Below, piece by piece: positions 1 to 8,440 of a stretch of DNA of 35,827 bases (position 1 is its first letter; each line of letters begins with the position of its first letter). Below the pieces are notes generated by a model, which saw only the letters and a program-made list of their open reading frames with translations, searched no databases and was not told the DNA's origin. The translations under genes were made by a program, and so were the position numbers. This DNA is from Desulfobulbaceae bacterium. Its GTDB lineage: Bacteria; Desulfobacterota; Desulfobulbia; Desulfobulbales; Desulfocapsaceae. The stretch is from the NCBI GenBank assembly GCA_003249645.1, contig QKIH01000074.1, positions 1 to 35,827 on the forward strand. The letters are read 5' to 3'.

Positions 1-67
1 TAGAACATACGAAAGCAATCTGGTAAAGAAGTTTACCAAAGTATGAGTTTGTATAAATAAGCTTTCA

Positions 68-144
68 GGGCGGGTAGCTCAGCTGGATAGAGTGTTGGCC
101 TCCGAAGCCAAAGGTCGTGCGTTCGAATCGCATCCCGCCTACCA
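68..144 (+). tRNA. tRNA-Arg (anticodon CCG)
   Basis: A full cloverleaf can be folded. The acceptor stem is 68-74 with 134-140, the anticodon stem is 95-99 with 107-111 around the loop CTCCGAA, and the T-stem is 117-121 with 129-133 around TTCGAAT. The anticodon at 102-104 is CCG, so it reads the arginine codon CGG. The 3' CCA (142-144) is encoded. A terminator follows directly. An antisense reading frame across this tRNA gives a well-known spurious peptide and is not a gene. Confidence 0.97.
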
Positions 145-151
145 ATAAAAT

Positions 152-196
152 AAAGGGTTGTAAGGCTTTTGGGCCTACAACCCTTTAGTTTTAGTG
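152..196 (+). terminator. Rho-independent terminator of tRNA-Arg
   Basis: The arms AAAGGGTTGTA (152-162) and TACAACCCTTT (176-186) pair perfectly. The stem continues inward as GGC/GCC after a bulged A. T-rich sequence follows. It lies 7 bases after the encoded CCA, so it most likely ends the tRNA transcript. Confidence 0.8.
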
Positions 197-528
197 TTTT
201 CTGGATGTTTGTGCAACCACTGTACAACTTTTCCATTCTTAACTTATATTCATGGTCCCACCAACGCCCATTTTATCGGGGCTTCCTCTTGCTCATTAAA
301 TTCACTGTTTTTCACCTCTAACATGGTCATATAGAGGGTGTTTTTTGAAAGTTAGATGTCTGCGAATACCAAAGTATAGGTTTGAGTAACTCCAAAAAAG
401 TGCGCCTATTTGACATAGTTTGACGTGTTGCAAACACGATTAAGGATTTGTGGTAAAGCGTTTCCTTATTGATGTTTCCCAAAACTGTATGCACACTGAA
501 GGGCGTAATTGTACCTTTCTTGTCATAT
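197..528. other. AT-rich intergenic region without recognisable gene
   Basis: No convincing coding frame, RNA fold or second copy of the tRNA 3' end was seen here. A segment at 369-389 resembles a segment at 37-57 upstream of the tRNA: both begin CCAAAGTAT and share an internal GTTTG. The resemblance is weak and may be chance in AT-rich sequence. Confidence 0.5.
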
Positions 529-537
529 GTATGGCTT
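529..537. repeat. Target-site duplication, left copy
   Basis: The 9-mer GTATGGCTT directly abuts the left inverted repeat and is repeated exactly at 1864-1872 beyond the right inverted repeat. IS4-family elements commonly duplicate about 8-13 bp of target, so this marks the insertion event. Confidence 0.85.
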
Positions 538-558
538 CACTAGTGTCCGGTTAATTTT
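538..558 (+). repeat. IS4-type terminal inverted repeat, left end
   Basis: This end begins CACT and contains TGTCCGG and a TTTT tail. About 15 of its 21 positions match the reverse complement of 1843-1863. The transposase stop codon lies inside this repeat. Confidence 0.8.
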
Positions 559-1721
559 AAAATAATTTCAGCTGGTTACAATTGTCAGTATTCAAAGGCT
601 TGTAATCTCTTTCCGTAACTAGCTGATAAAGCTCGATCTTTTCGAAAACAGTTAGACTTAAAATTTGTAAAATTGTGTAGAGGCTTTCCGTGAGATTGAG
701 ACGTTTTTTCATGATTGCTACGAGAACATAGACGGAAACTGCAATCCAGACCTGAGTCTTGACGGCATTCTCCGAAGTACCATAGAATCTCTTTATTCTC
801 AGGTGCTGCTTGATCCATTTGAAAAACAGTTCGACCTGCCATCGACTTTGATAAAGTTGAGTTATCGTCAGTGCAGGTAACGTAAAATTGTTGGTGAGGA
901 ACACGAGTATTTTGCCAGTGTTGGCATCTCGGAACTTCACTCGACGCAGAGTGGCGGGGTAGTCTTTGCTTGTATAATATCCGGTCAGAGTGATTGTTTG
1001 ATCGCATCGCAATCCGGTCTCTTTGTCGACTGGATGCGAATAACGTCGTTTGAATCGCATATTCGTTTTGGCCCTGGTGACGAAAAATGCAGGGATCTGG
1101 TTGAATGCATAGAGTCTTTCGAAATCCAGATAACCACGATCCATAACGTAATATGCCCCGGCTTCCAACTGCAGAAGATCGAGAACATTTATTTCGTGCA
1201 GCTTGCCGTCTGAAATATGGATGAATGTGGGAATGTTGCCCCTCAGATCCAGCAGTGTATGGAGCTTGACGGCAGCTTTGTTTTTTCGAAAAGGTGCCCA
1301 GGGAAATACTGACAGGCATAGATCGATAGTTGTTGCATCCAAGGCATATACGGTCTCGTTCGAACTCTTCGAGAAACGAGTCTTCTCTGTATAGCTCTCT
1401 TGCGGTACTGATTAAGCTTTGGGCAAATTCGGCATAAATACGCCAGTCTCGTTTTTCGTTGGCTTCGGCAAGGGTTGATCTTGAAACCTTGCCTCGAATG
1501 CCCATATGATACAGCTTCTTGTTTTGGGATCGCAGGCAGATTTCTATATCGCGCAAACTCTCTCGATGAGTAAGCTGAGCGAATGCCATACAGAGAAACT
1601 GATCGAGACATGAAAAGGTTTTGACGTTGAAATCGCCCTTGTATTTTGCTACGCAACGGCGAAAGACTGGTAGTGGCATAAGGTCCATAACCTGCTTGAA
1701 AATCAATTGTCCGGCGAACAT
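557..1721 (-). pseudogene. IS4-family DDE transposase, frameshifted
   Basis: This is the cut-and-paste transposase of the surrounding IS. The N-terminal part reads from ATG at 1721 (MFAGQLIFKQ) in one frame through the conserved segment RDWRIYAEFAQ. The conserved continuation VYALDATTIDL through to the end (stop at 557) lies in a different frame. Crossing requires skipping one base between about 1353 and 1385, consistent with a 1-base insertion or 2-base deletion. The C-terminal part keeps the catalytic elements: the DATT aspartate, the MDRGYLDF aspartate, and the IS4 Y-2-R-3-E-6-K signature in YQSRWQVELFF. No A-rich or T-rich slippery run is evident at the junction, so decay is more likely than programmed frameshifting. 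Confidence 0.88.
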
Positions 1722-1842
1722 CTGTGTACCCCCACAGCGTTTTGCCGAATATCTTCCTCAGAAAGGGATGTGATTTCAAGTCGATTATGGTCATTTTGTA
1801 GCGATTTTTTATTATATTCAAACTGTTATGTTATACTCTCGG

Positions 1843-1863
1843 AAAAACACCCGGACAGCAGTG
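1843..1863 (-). repeat. IS4-type terminal inverted repeat, right end
   Basis: Read on the minus strand this begins CACTGCTGTCCGG and ends in T-rich sequence. It pairs with the left end as an imperfect inverted repeat and lies upstream of the transposase start. Confidence 0.8.
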
Positions 1864-1872
1864 GTATGGCTT
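1864..1872. repeat. Target-site duplication, right copy
   Basis: This is an exact second copy of GTATGGCTT, immediately outside the right inverted repeat. Confidence 0.85.
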
Positions 1873-2213
1873 ATAAAACCATAGACAAAAAAAATAGAGA
1901 CGTCTAACTTATTAACAGTCGGTTGGGGTGAAAGCTAAGATGTTACTCCAATACAACACCAGTCATCTAAACAGAAACAAAGCCAAATTGATTACCATCT
2001 TGTTTAATATCTCATATTTATTGTGGATAACAAATCAATGTATTGGTGATATGTGTTGCGCATGATTCATCCAGTTGTTATACACATGTTGTATTTCTTT
2101 TATCGCAAGGGCCTAATTACATAATGACTGGCAAAATGAATGCTACGCGGAATCTTCATAGTATCGCAAAATACGGATTCCTTGTAATCCACTGTTAACT
2201 CAAAAAACAATAA
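1873..2213. other. AT-rich intergenic region
   Basis: No coding frame, RNA gene or terminator could be supported. Together with 197-528 it forms the interrupted pre-insertion spacer between the tRNA and the small membrane protein gene. Confidence 0.5.
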
Positions 2214-2489
2214 ATGCCAAACTGGTTACTTGAAATAATTGCTGTTATAGCTTTTTCAAAGAGGACACAATTAGCTATACTGTTTGGAGTTATTGCATTT
2301 TTCAGTGTTAATCTGTTTGGTTCCTTTATGTTTCATGATTTTGGACTTCAAGGTCCGATTAAGGGCTTAACTGATGTAATTAAACAACAAATTGATGGGA
2401 GGTATGATAAAGTTGCCTGGGGAGCATTATTTGCATTTTGGGGGGTAGCTATCACATTCTACAATAAAGACAAAAAACGATTGTGGTAA
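2214..2489 (+). CDS. Small hypothetical membrane protein
   Basis: This is a 91-residue frame that I do not recognise. It carries two hydrophobic segments, one at about residues 19-38 (LAILFGVIAFFSVNLF) and one near the C-terminus at about 67-82 (VAWGALFAFWGVAITFY), and ends in a lysine/arginine-rich tail. It is therefore a plausible two-pass inner-membrane protein. No clear ribosome binding site precedes the ATG; the sequence upstream is A-rich. It sits in an AT-rich accessory-looking stretch next to an IS. A genuine small gene is plausible but unproven. Confidence 0.45.
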   Translation: MPNWLLEIIAVIAFSKRTQLAILFGVIAFFSVNLFGSFMFHDFGLQGPIKGLTDVIKQQIDGRYDKVAWGALFAFWGVAITFYNKDKKRLW

Positions 2490-2684
2490 AAAATTTGCTG
2501 TCAAACCAATCAAAATCATAATGCCTGCTCGGAATGCTTTCAAAACGCTGCTGTTACCCCACTCGGGCTTGAAGGATAGCTGGCGGGTATTATCGGGGTA
2601 TATTCCACATGAAATATCCTATTGAATCGTATTCTTGGAAGGTTTGAATCACCCCTAGAATTGTAGACTCTTCTAAATTATAAA

Positions 2685-2707
2685 ATATGACTTAAGGAGG
2701 GTCATAT
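2685..2707 (-). terminator. Weak hairpin, possible terminator of the 290-residue membrane protein gene
   Basis: ATATGAC (2685-2691) and GTCATAT (2701-2707) pair around a 9-base loop. On the minus strand this follows the stop codon within 6 bases and is followed by TTTTATAATTT. The stem is AT-rich, so this is only a candidate. Confidence 0.35.
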
Positions 2708-2712
2708 AAGAG

Positions 2713-3585
2713 CTAGGTGGTTGTGATGGTCGTTGAGAGAAAGAGTGCACTAACAAGCTTCATAAGCAGCCAGAAAATAAGCAATGGTAGAATCAGAACC
2801 TGAATAACAAAGATCCCCACGTAAAGGAAGGTTAACCGCAACAGGTTTTCAACGATTGTTCCTTTGTTTTCCATAAAGATTTGAATGGTATTGGTAAATC
2901 CCTCCGATTTTTCTTTTAGATAAGTGGCACTGTTGCCGATTGTTCCTAGTAATCCGTCTGATTCAGGGACGCTAATATTTTCTAATTTATCCATATCAGC
3001 AGTGCTTGCGGTCAGTTTTTCATTTGCTTCTATAATCTTATCTTCAAAGAAGGTTCGCTGGAGAAATTCATTGGCGAAAGAGGATATCGGCAGGCAGAAT
3101 CTGGCTATTGAAGCTATGATCAGAACACTCACCAGTATTCTCTGGACTTTCAGTATTCTCGAAGTTTTTATCCATACCAGACAGGATAGGATGAAAAGCA
3201 GGACAGCCAGAATTTGAGGAACAATGGTGATGCTTATTTCATATGCAAGTTCCTGGACACCCAAGGAAGTGATCGACATAACAAGCACGTTGGATAACCG
3301 TTCGACCATGTCATTGATTGGGTCAACAATCTGGCCTACGGCCAGCGACAATCCAATCCCGGCAGGTTCCAATTGCAGGCTGGATTCCTGAATGACTGAT
3401 ACAGTAGCATTGATGATCCGGCAGACACCGTAACTGACTCCTGCTTTGGTAATTGAGTCCTTAAAATATGAGTCTGCTGTTGAATCAAGTGACGAAATTT
3501 TAACCCCGGAGGAGAAGAATAAGATGACTGACAGCAGTATGCCTATAATCGACTTTGCAGCGTTTTGTTTCATGTAGCCGTCCAA
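2713..3585 (-). CDS. Hypothetical integral membrane protein
   Basis: This is a 290-residue protein with an N-terminal signal or anchor segment (about 12-27), a central hydrophobic block (about 117-172, at least two membrane segments), a charged region, and a strongly hydrophobic C-terminal block (about 244-284). A central glycine-containing stretch (ITSLGVQELAYEISI) precedes the first membrane block. I do not recognise the family. TTG at 3585 is chosen as start because AGGAG lies 7 bases upstream; the ATG four codons later would be too far from that site. It is flanked by intergenic DNA with no obvious operon partner, in an AT-rich region that may be acquired. Confidence 0.65.
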   Translation of the reverse strand: MDGYMKQNAAKSIIGILLSVILFFSSGVKISSLDSTADSYFKDSITKAGVSYGVCRIINATVSVIQESSLQLEPAGIGLSLAVGQIVDPINDMVERLSNVLVMSITSLGVQELAYEISITIVPQILAVLLFILSCLVWIKTSRILKVQRILVSVLIIASIARFCLPISSFANEFLQRTFFEDKIIEANEKLTASTADMDKLENISVPESDGLLGTIGNSATYLKEKSEGFTNTIQIFMENKGTIVENLLRLTFLYVGIFVIQVLILPLLIFWLLMKLVSALFLSTTITTT

Positions 3586-4147
3586 AACTTTACTCCTTCT
3601 AAGTAATGCTTGTTAATCAGGCCATTGTTTCCTGACCTTACTCTCTTACTATCCTTCACGTTTTGTATGCGAAAACTAAACATTGCCTGTTCATAATACT
3701 ACTGCATTTTTTCCTCTAAATCGATATCGTAGAAGCTGTTGATCATTCTCTAAAATATAGACACTCAGTTAAGCCGCTGTTATGAAAAGAACAGAAGAAA
3801 ATCATGAGTGGACAGCGAAGAAGTGAACTGGCAAAGAAGTTCAGAGATGCAGAAATAGAGAGATGCAAACGATGTCTTTCTTATTTGTACTCTATGCTTA
3901 TGAGTCTATCACGGTTTACTACTGTTTTTGTTTTGAATCAGTTGACTGCATCTGTTAACAGGATGTTTTGCTCGCTAATTCATGAGCTTCAAAGAGATCG
4001 CACAATATTGTAATAATATTCATTAGATCTATTAATATTGAGAATTAGTCTATTTGGTTTGACATTTTTTTGAAATCCATTAAAGACTTGATTGAATGAA
4101 CAATCACCCAAAACAGATCAACCAGAGACGGAATTGGTAAAAGGAAT
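3586..4147. other. Intergenic region upstream of the ABC transporter operon
   Basis: About 560 AT-rich bases. A 69-codon frame at 3804-4013 has neither a ribosome binding site nor recognisable content and is not accepted as a gene. A promoter candidate lies at 4059-4086. No other feature could be supported. Confidence 0.5.
4059..4086 (+). promoter_or_regulatory. Candidate sigma70 promoter of the amino-acid transporter operon
   Basis: A perfect -35 hexamer TTGACA (4059-4064) is followed after 16 bases by TAAAGA (4081-4086), a poor -10 match. It is about 60 bases upstream of the first gene of the operon. Confidence 0.35.
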
Positions 4148-4921
4148 ATGAACGCTGGTCCGGCTTCCATCACACTAGAAAATATTCATAAAACATTCGG
4201 CAGCAATGATGTATTAAAGGGAATTTCCCTTAAAGCCTATCAGGGCGATGTTATATCGGTTCTCGGCCCGAGCGGTTCAGGTAAATCCACGCTGCTTCGT
4301 TGTATCAACCTGCTTGAAATTCCGGATCAGGGCACTCTCAAGGTGGCTGGCGAAGAAGTGATCATGAAGCTGAATAAAAAGGGACACAGACTCCCGGCAG
4401 ATACCAGACAGGTTGAAAGAATAAGAACCAGGCTGGCCATGGTATTTCAGCAGTTCAATCTCTGGTCACATATGACAATTCTTGAAAATGTTATCGAGGC
4501 TCCGGTTCATGTCCTCAAGGTTCCTAGAAAAGAGGCAATCGCTAAAGCTGTGCACTATCTTGAGAAAGTAGGGATTGCTGATAAAATCGATGCCTATCCT
4601 GCGCATCTTTCAGGTGGACAGCAGCAGAGAGCGGCGATTGCCAGGGCCCTTGCAGTTGATCCGGATGCTATTCTGTTTGATGAGCCGACTTCTGCTCTCG
4701 ATCCGGAGCTTGTCGGCGAGGTTCTTCAGGTTATGAGAACACTTGCCGAGGAAGGACGCACCATGATTGTCGTTACCCACGAGATGGGGTTTGCAAGGGA
4801 GGTTTCCAACCGGGTTATCTTTCTTGACCAGGGGCTCATTATAGAAGACGGCCCTCCTGCAGAAGTATTCGGCAATCCGAAAACAGATCGGTTCCAGTCG
4901 TTTATCAAGGCAATGGTCTAA
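4148..4921 (+). CDS. Polar amino-acid ABC transporter, ATP-binding protein (HisP/AotP type)
   Basis: This cytoplasmic ATPase energises uptake of a basic or polar amino acid. The 257-residue protein has Walker [10 protein letters not shown] (40-48), the Q-loop VFQQFNLW, signature LSGGQQQR (154-161), Walker [12 protein letters not shown] (175-185) and the H-loop His211. The insertion around residues 74-92 ([12 protein letters not shown]) is typical of the HisP/AotP/OccP branch rather than GlnQ, and fits lysine/arginine/ornithine/histidine systems. It is the first gene of a five-gene operon, placing the ATPase before the binding protein. AAAGGA precedes the ATG. Confidence 0.93.
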   Translation: MNAGPASITLENIHKTFGSNDVLKGISLKAYQGDVISVLGPSGSGKSTLLRCINLLEIPDQGTLKVAGEEVIMKLNKKGHRLPADTRQVERIRTRLAMVFQQFNLWSHMTILENVIEAPVHVLKVPRKEAIAKAVHYLEKVGIADKIDAYPAHLSGGQQQRAAIARALAVDPDAILFDEPTSALDPELVGEVLQVMRTLAEEGRTMIVVTHEMGFAREVSNRVIFLDQGLIIEDGPPAEVFGNPKTDRFQSFIKAMV

Positions 4922-4967
4922 GGACCATATCAAATAAGCTAATTAATAAAATTTCTAGGAGGGTTAA

Positions 4968-5747
4968 ATGAGAAGAGCATTGTTAGTGGCAGTGGTTGTA
5001 ATGCTGGTGGCGCTGGCGGGTAATGTGCAGGCAAATGACTGGAAGAAGATACGCATTGGTGTTGAAGGCGCCTACCCCCCATTCAGTTATGTTGAGCCAA
5101 ACGGTGAGCTTGCAGGCTTTGATATAGACATTGCCAAGGCCCTGGGAGAAGCTATGGGTGCAGAGGTTACACTTGTTGCCCAGGACTGGGATGGTATAAT
5201 TCCAGCGTTATTGGCAAAAAAATATGACGCCATTATTGCTTCCATGTCGATTACCGAGGAGAGAAAGAAGAAAGTTGCCTTTACCAACAAATATTACAAG
5301 ACTCCGGCAAAATTCATCTGTAAAAAAGGTTTGATGACCGAGTTTTCTAAGGAAAACATGAAAGGCAAGGTTGTCGGTGCTCAGCGCGCAACAATTCATG
5401 ACCGTTATCTCACCGATAATTACGGTAATGATGTTGAAATCAAGCGTTATGGAACCCAGGACGAGGCTTATCTTGATCTTACCGCAGGCAGAGTCGATAT
5501 GTTGATTGCAGACAGCGTTGCTCTTTCAGATGGTTTCCTGAAAAAGCCTGAGGGTTCAGACTATCAGTTCATCGGACCGGACCTGACCGACTCTAAATGG
5601 TTTGGCGATGGCGCAGGAATTGCAGTGCGCAAAGAAGATACCGCTCTTGTTGACAAACTCAACCAGGCAATTGAAACTATCCGCAGCAACGGTACCTACA
5701 AGGCGATTCAGGATAAATATTTCGATTTTAATGTTTACGGCGAATAA
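4968..5747 (+). CDS. Periplasmic polar amino-acid binding protein (HisJ/AotJ type)
   Basis: This is the substrate-binding subunit. It has an N-terminal signal peptide ending near VQA (residue 22) and a mature family-3 solute-binding fold. The start IRIGVEGAYPPFSY, the FDIDIAKALGEAMG helix and the SMSITEERKKKVAFT segment are hallmarks of the lysine/arginine/ornithine/histidine-binding branch. No lipobox is present, so it should be soluble in the periplasm. A strong AGGAGGG site precedes the ATG. A large hairpin follows the stop codon and may raise the level of this protein over the permeases. Confidence 0.92.
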   Translation: MRRALLVAVVVMLVALAGNVQANDWKKIRIGVEGAYPPFSYVEPNGELAGFDIDIAKALGEAMGAEVTLVAQDWDGIIPALLAKKYDAIIASMSITEERKKKVAFTNKYYKTPAKFICKKGLMTEFSKENMKGKVVGAQRATIHDRYLTDNYGNDVEIKRYGTQDEAYLDLTAGRVDMLIADSVALSDGFLKKPEGSDYQFIGPDLTDSKWFGDGAGIAVRKEDTALVDKLNQAIETIRSNGTYKAIQDKYFDFNVYGE

Positions 5748-5768
5748 TCTGCCGTTATAAAACATCGT

Positions 5769-5798
5769 CTGTCCGGGCTTATAATAGAGCCCGGACAG
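5769..5798 (+). promoter_or_regulatory. Intercistronic hairpin between binding-protein and permease genes
   Basis: CTGTCCGGGCT (5769-5779) and AGCCCGGACAG (5788-5798) form a perfect 11-bp stem with an 8-base loop. No T-run follows, so it is not a standard terminator. Hairpins at this point in binding-protein operons are known to protect the upstream message and favour excess binding protein; that role here is inferred. Confidence 0.7.
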
Positions 5799-5825
5799 TC
5801 TCCATTTACTTCGGATAACGATTTT

Positions 5826-6515
5826 ATGTTTAACCTGCATGGATATGGACCAAGCATTCTTGAAGGGACAATCCTGTCACTTGAGGTCTCGCTCATTTCA
5901 CTGGCGATTTCTACCTTGCTTGGCATTGCAGGGGCCCTGGCTAAACTCTCAGGTTCCCGTTCACTGAAATTTGCTTCTCAGCTCTATACAACCATTATCA
6001 GAGGGATACCAGATCTTGTCCTGATGCTGCTGGTCTTTTTTGGAGGTCAGGTTTTCATCAACCAGATTGCCAGCAGGTTCGGATATGACAGCTATATCGA
6101 TGTCAACCCGTTTATCGCCGGTGTTTCAACCATAGGCTTTATATTCGGGGCTTATATGACAGAGACTTTTCGTGGGGCGATTCTAGCGGTGAACCGCGGC
6201 CAGATAGAAGCAGGAAGCGCTTACGGTATGAGCCGGACGCTGATTTTCAGACGAATCACCTTACCCCAGATGGTGCGACATGCTTTGCCTGGATTCGGCA
6301 ACAACTGGCTTGTCCTGATCAAAACCACCGCTCTTGTTTCCATTATCGGTCTTGATGATATGGTCAGAAAAGCCGGCCTTGCTGCTGGTGCTACCAGAAA
6401 ACCTTTTACTTTTTATCTGGTTGTGGCGATTAATTACCTGATTATCACCTCGGTTTCAGTCTATCTTCTCAAATATCTTGAACGACGTTACAGCGTTGGT
6501 GTCAGGGAGATTTGA
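5826..6515 (+). CDS. Amino-acid ABC transporter permease (HisQ/AotQ type)
   Basis: This is the first of two inner-membrane subunits. It is 229 residues, the normal size, with about five membrane segments beginning near residue 12. The cytoplasmic EAA loop at about 122-150 reads EAGSAYGMSRTLIFRRITLP, the contact site for the ATPase. RGIPDLVLMLLVFFGGQ is typical of HisQ-class permeases. The downstream permease starts 3 bases after its stop codon, so the two should be translated together and form a heterodimer. Confidence 0.92.
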   Translation: MFNLHGYGPSILEGTILSLEVSLISLAISTLLGIAGALAKLSGSRSLKFASQLYTTIIRGIPDLVLMLLVFFGGQVFINQIASRFGYDSYIDVNPFIAGVSTIGFIFGAYMTETFRGAILAVNRGQIEAGSAYGMSRTLIFRRITLPQMVRHALPGFGNNWLVLIKTTALVSIIGLDDMVRKAGLAAGATRKPFTFYLVVAINYLIITSVSVYLLKYLERRYSVGVREI

Positions 6516-6518
6516 TTA

Positions 6519-7238
6519 ATGGATATCTCGATTATTCTGGATAACAGTTCCGTTTATCTTGAAGGGTTGAAAAATACCATCCTTCTGGTCTCTGTATCAC
6601 TGTTTATCGGATTGATGTTTGCAGTACCCCTGGCCATTTTAAGAAACTCGGACAATCCTTTTTATCAGATGCCTGTTCGGGCATTCATCTATTTTTTCCG
6701 GGGTACACCGCTTCTTGTCCAGATGTTTCTCGTTTACTATGGATTCGGTCAGTTTGACTTCATCAAGGAAAGTTTTCTCTGGCCCTTGTTTAAAGAGGCC
6801 TATTTTTGCGCTTTGTTAGCTTTCACTTTAAATACCTGTGCCTATACCACGGAGATTTTCAGGGGGGCAATCAAGGCCACTCCCCATGGTGAGATTGAAG
6901 CTGCCATGGCTTCCGGAATGTCCAGAGCCCTGATGCTCAGGCGCATAATCCTGCCAAGTGCCTTCAGAAGGGCATTGCCTGCATACAGTAACGAAATAAT
7001 TTTCATGCTTCACGGAAGCTCTTTAGCCAGTGTCATAACAATCATCGATATAACAGGGGCTGCCCGTATTATTAATTCACGCTATTATAGCCCGTACGAG
7101 GCTTTTCTGACTGCAGCACTGCTGTATATGTCACTTACGTTTATTCTTGTTTTTCTTATCAAAAGACTGGAAAACAGGTGGTTTGCCCATCTCCAGCCGC
7201 AAAGTGAATCCCGTCCAGTTATTGAGGCACCGCCATGA
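6519..7238 (+). CDS. Amino-acid ABC transporter permease (HisM/AotM type)
   Basis: This is the second membrane subunit, 239 residues. It has the FRGTPLLVQMFLVYYG segment of HisM-type permeases and an EAA loop reading EAAMASGMSRALMLRRIILP. It pairs with the preceding permease to form the translocation path. Its stop codon overlaps the start of the next gene by four bases (ATGA), indicating translational coupling to the metallo-deacylase. Confidence 0.92.
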   Translation: MDISIILDNSSVYLEGLKNTILLVSVSLFIGLMFAVPLAILRNSDNPFYQMPVRAFIYFFRGTPLLVQMFLVYYGFGQFDFIKESFLWPLFKEAYFCALLAFTLNTCAYTTEIFRGAIKATPHGEIEAAMASGMSRALMLRRIILPSAFRRALPAYSNEIIFMLHGSSLASVITIIDITGAARIINSRYYSPYEAFLTAALLYMSLTFILVFLIKRLENRWFAHLQPQSESRPVIEAPP

Positions 7239-8371
7239 AAACTGTTGAAGTAATTAATCTACCGCCGGCAAGTCCGGGAACAACCAGAAAGCTGAGGGTG
7301 ATCCGTTACGGTACCGGAGGAACTGCTGGAAAGGTCTATATCCAGGCTGGTCTGCATGCCGACGAGGCGCCGGGATATGTGGTTTTGAAAAATCTGATAA
7401 AGCTGCTCGACAAAGCAGAAAATGAAAATCGGATCAGCGGCGAGATTATTGTTGTGCCTGCAGCCAATCCCATTGGTCTTGCACAGTGGCGGGATGATGT
7501 TCTCTCAGGCAGGTTTAATTTCTGTAACTCGGTTAATTTCAACCGGCAGCATCAAGATCTAACCGAAAAAATAGCCGACAGGATCGGCTCGGAACTGGGT
7601 GATGATGCCCGGCATAACGTCGATCTGATACGACAGACGATGGGAGCGATACTGGAGGATGTTCAGCCGGAAGATGAAGCGGGTTTTCTTAAACTGCAAC
7701 TTATGAAAATGTCCCATGATGCAGATATTGTTCTTGATCTGCATTGTGACATCGATGCGACAGTTCACGTTTATATGGGGACACCGCTCTGGCCGGATGG
7801 TGCAGATCTATCCGCGTGGGTAGGGGCAGAGGCCACACTGCTTGCCCTTGATTCCGGCGGCACTCCTTTTGACGAGGCAAACAGCAAGGTCTGGTGGGAA
7901 CTGGCAGAAAAGTTTCCCGGTAAGCCGATACCGTCTGCCTGCCTCTCTGCAACTGTTGAACTGCGGGGAATCGCAGATACAGATAAGGAAACAGCTGTTA
8001 AAGACGCTGAAAATCTTTTTGCATTCCTTCAGGGACGGGGAATTATTCGGGGTGAGGCGGTTACGCCTCCGCCTCTTGTGACTGATGCAACGCCCCTGAC
8101 CGGTGTTGATTATATTAAGGCAGAAATTCCCGGCATCATAACATATTTCCTGAAGCCCGGGGCTAGGGTAAAAAAAGGGGATCTCATTGCAGAGATCTTT
8201 AATCCTCTTGCTGAGGATTCAGCATGTGAAATTTCTCTTGTTAAAACCAGGACGGACGGCATTCTTTTTTCAAGAAATATTGACCGGTTTACCCGACCAG
8301 GAAGAATTGTCGCCAAGGTAGCAGGGGAGGAGCCTTTGAGAGAGGCACGGGGAAATCTGCTAACTTTATAA
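7235..8371 (+). CDS. AstE/AspA-family zinc deacylase (AotO-like)
   Basis: This is a 378-residue member of the succinylglutamate desuccinylase/aspartoacylase family (M14-like). Zinc ligands are visible as His41 and Glu44 in GLHADE and His170 in LDLHCD, with a probable catalytic Glu242 in VELRG. A C-terminal beta-rich extension (about 290-370) resembles the lipoyl-like domain of this family. Pseudomonas aot operons for arginine/ornithine uptake carry a related gene, aotO, beside the permeases; here it is fused to the operon by a 4-base overlap. It may hydrolyse an N-acylated amino acid brought in by the transporter; the substrate cannot be read from sequence. Confidence 0.85.
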   Translation: MKTVEVINLPPASPGTTRKLRVIRYGTGGTAGKVYIQAGLHADEAPGYVVLKNLIKLLDKAENENRISGEIIVVPAANPIGLAQWRDDVLSGRFNFCNSVNFNRQHQDLTEKIADRIGSELGDDARHNVDLIRQTMGAILEDVQPEDEAGFLKLQLMKMSHDADIVLDLHCDIDATVHVYMGTPLWPDGADLSAWVGAEATLLALDSGGTPFDEANSKVWWELAEKFPGKPIPSACLSATVELRGIADTDKETAVKDAENLFAFLQGRGIIRGEAVTPPPLVTDATPLTGVDYIKAEIPGIITYFLKPGARVKKGDLIAEIFNPLAEDSACEISLVKTRTDGILFSRNIDRFTRPGRIVAKVAGEEPLREARGNLLTL

Positions 8372-8440
8372 GCTGTTATTCGTTTTAATTAGGGAAGAAG
8401 CAGCTTAGGAAATTGTCCAGTTTTATTGGATCACATCACT

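Larger units (their letters stand above)
538..1863 (-). mobile_element. IS4-family insertion sequence (about 1.33 kb)
   Basis: The element has imperfect terminal inverted repeats that begin CACT and share TGTCCGG, one long IS4-type transposase frame on the minus strand, and a 9-bp direct target duplication on each side. Its length is normal for an IS4-family element. The transposase frame is broken, so the copy is probably immobile unless it is complemented in trans or frameshifts. The intact duplications mean that no rearrangement between flanks has occurred since insertion. Confidence 0.92.

Noticed and set aside
33..236. Minus-strand 67-codon frame across the tRNA
   Set aside because: It is the antisense translation of a tRNA (peptide with RRDAIRTHDL), a common false protein in databases; the tRNA fold is complete on the plus strand.
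37..389. Pair of similar segments (CCAAAGTAT...GTTTG) at 37-57 and 369-389 flanking the tRNA, as possible attachment sites
   Set aside because: Several mismatches in AT-rich sequence, no integrase nearby, and no overlap with the tRNA 3' end.
1243..1821. 192-codon minus-strand frame in the IS
   Set aside because: It overlaps the transposase N-terminal region in another frame and has no IS4-like content; a shadow of the transposase gene.
3804..4013. 69-codon plus-strand frame
   Set aside because: No ribosome binding site, no recognisable domain, and unusual composition; could be a remnant but cannot be supported.
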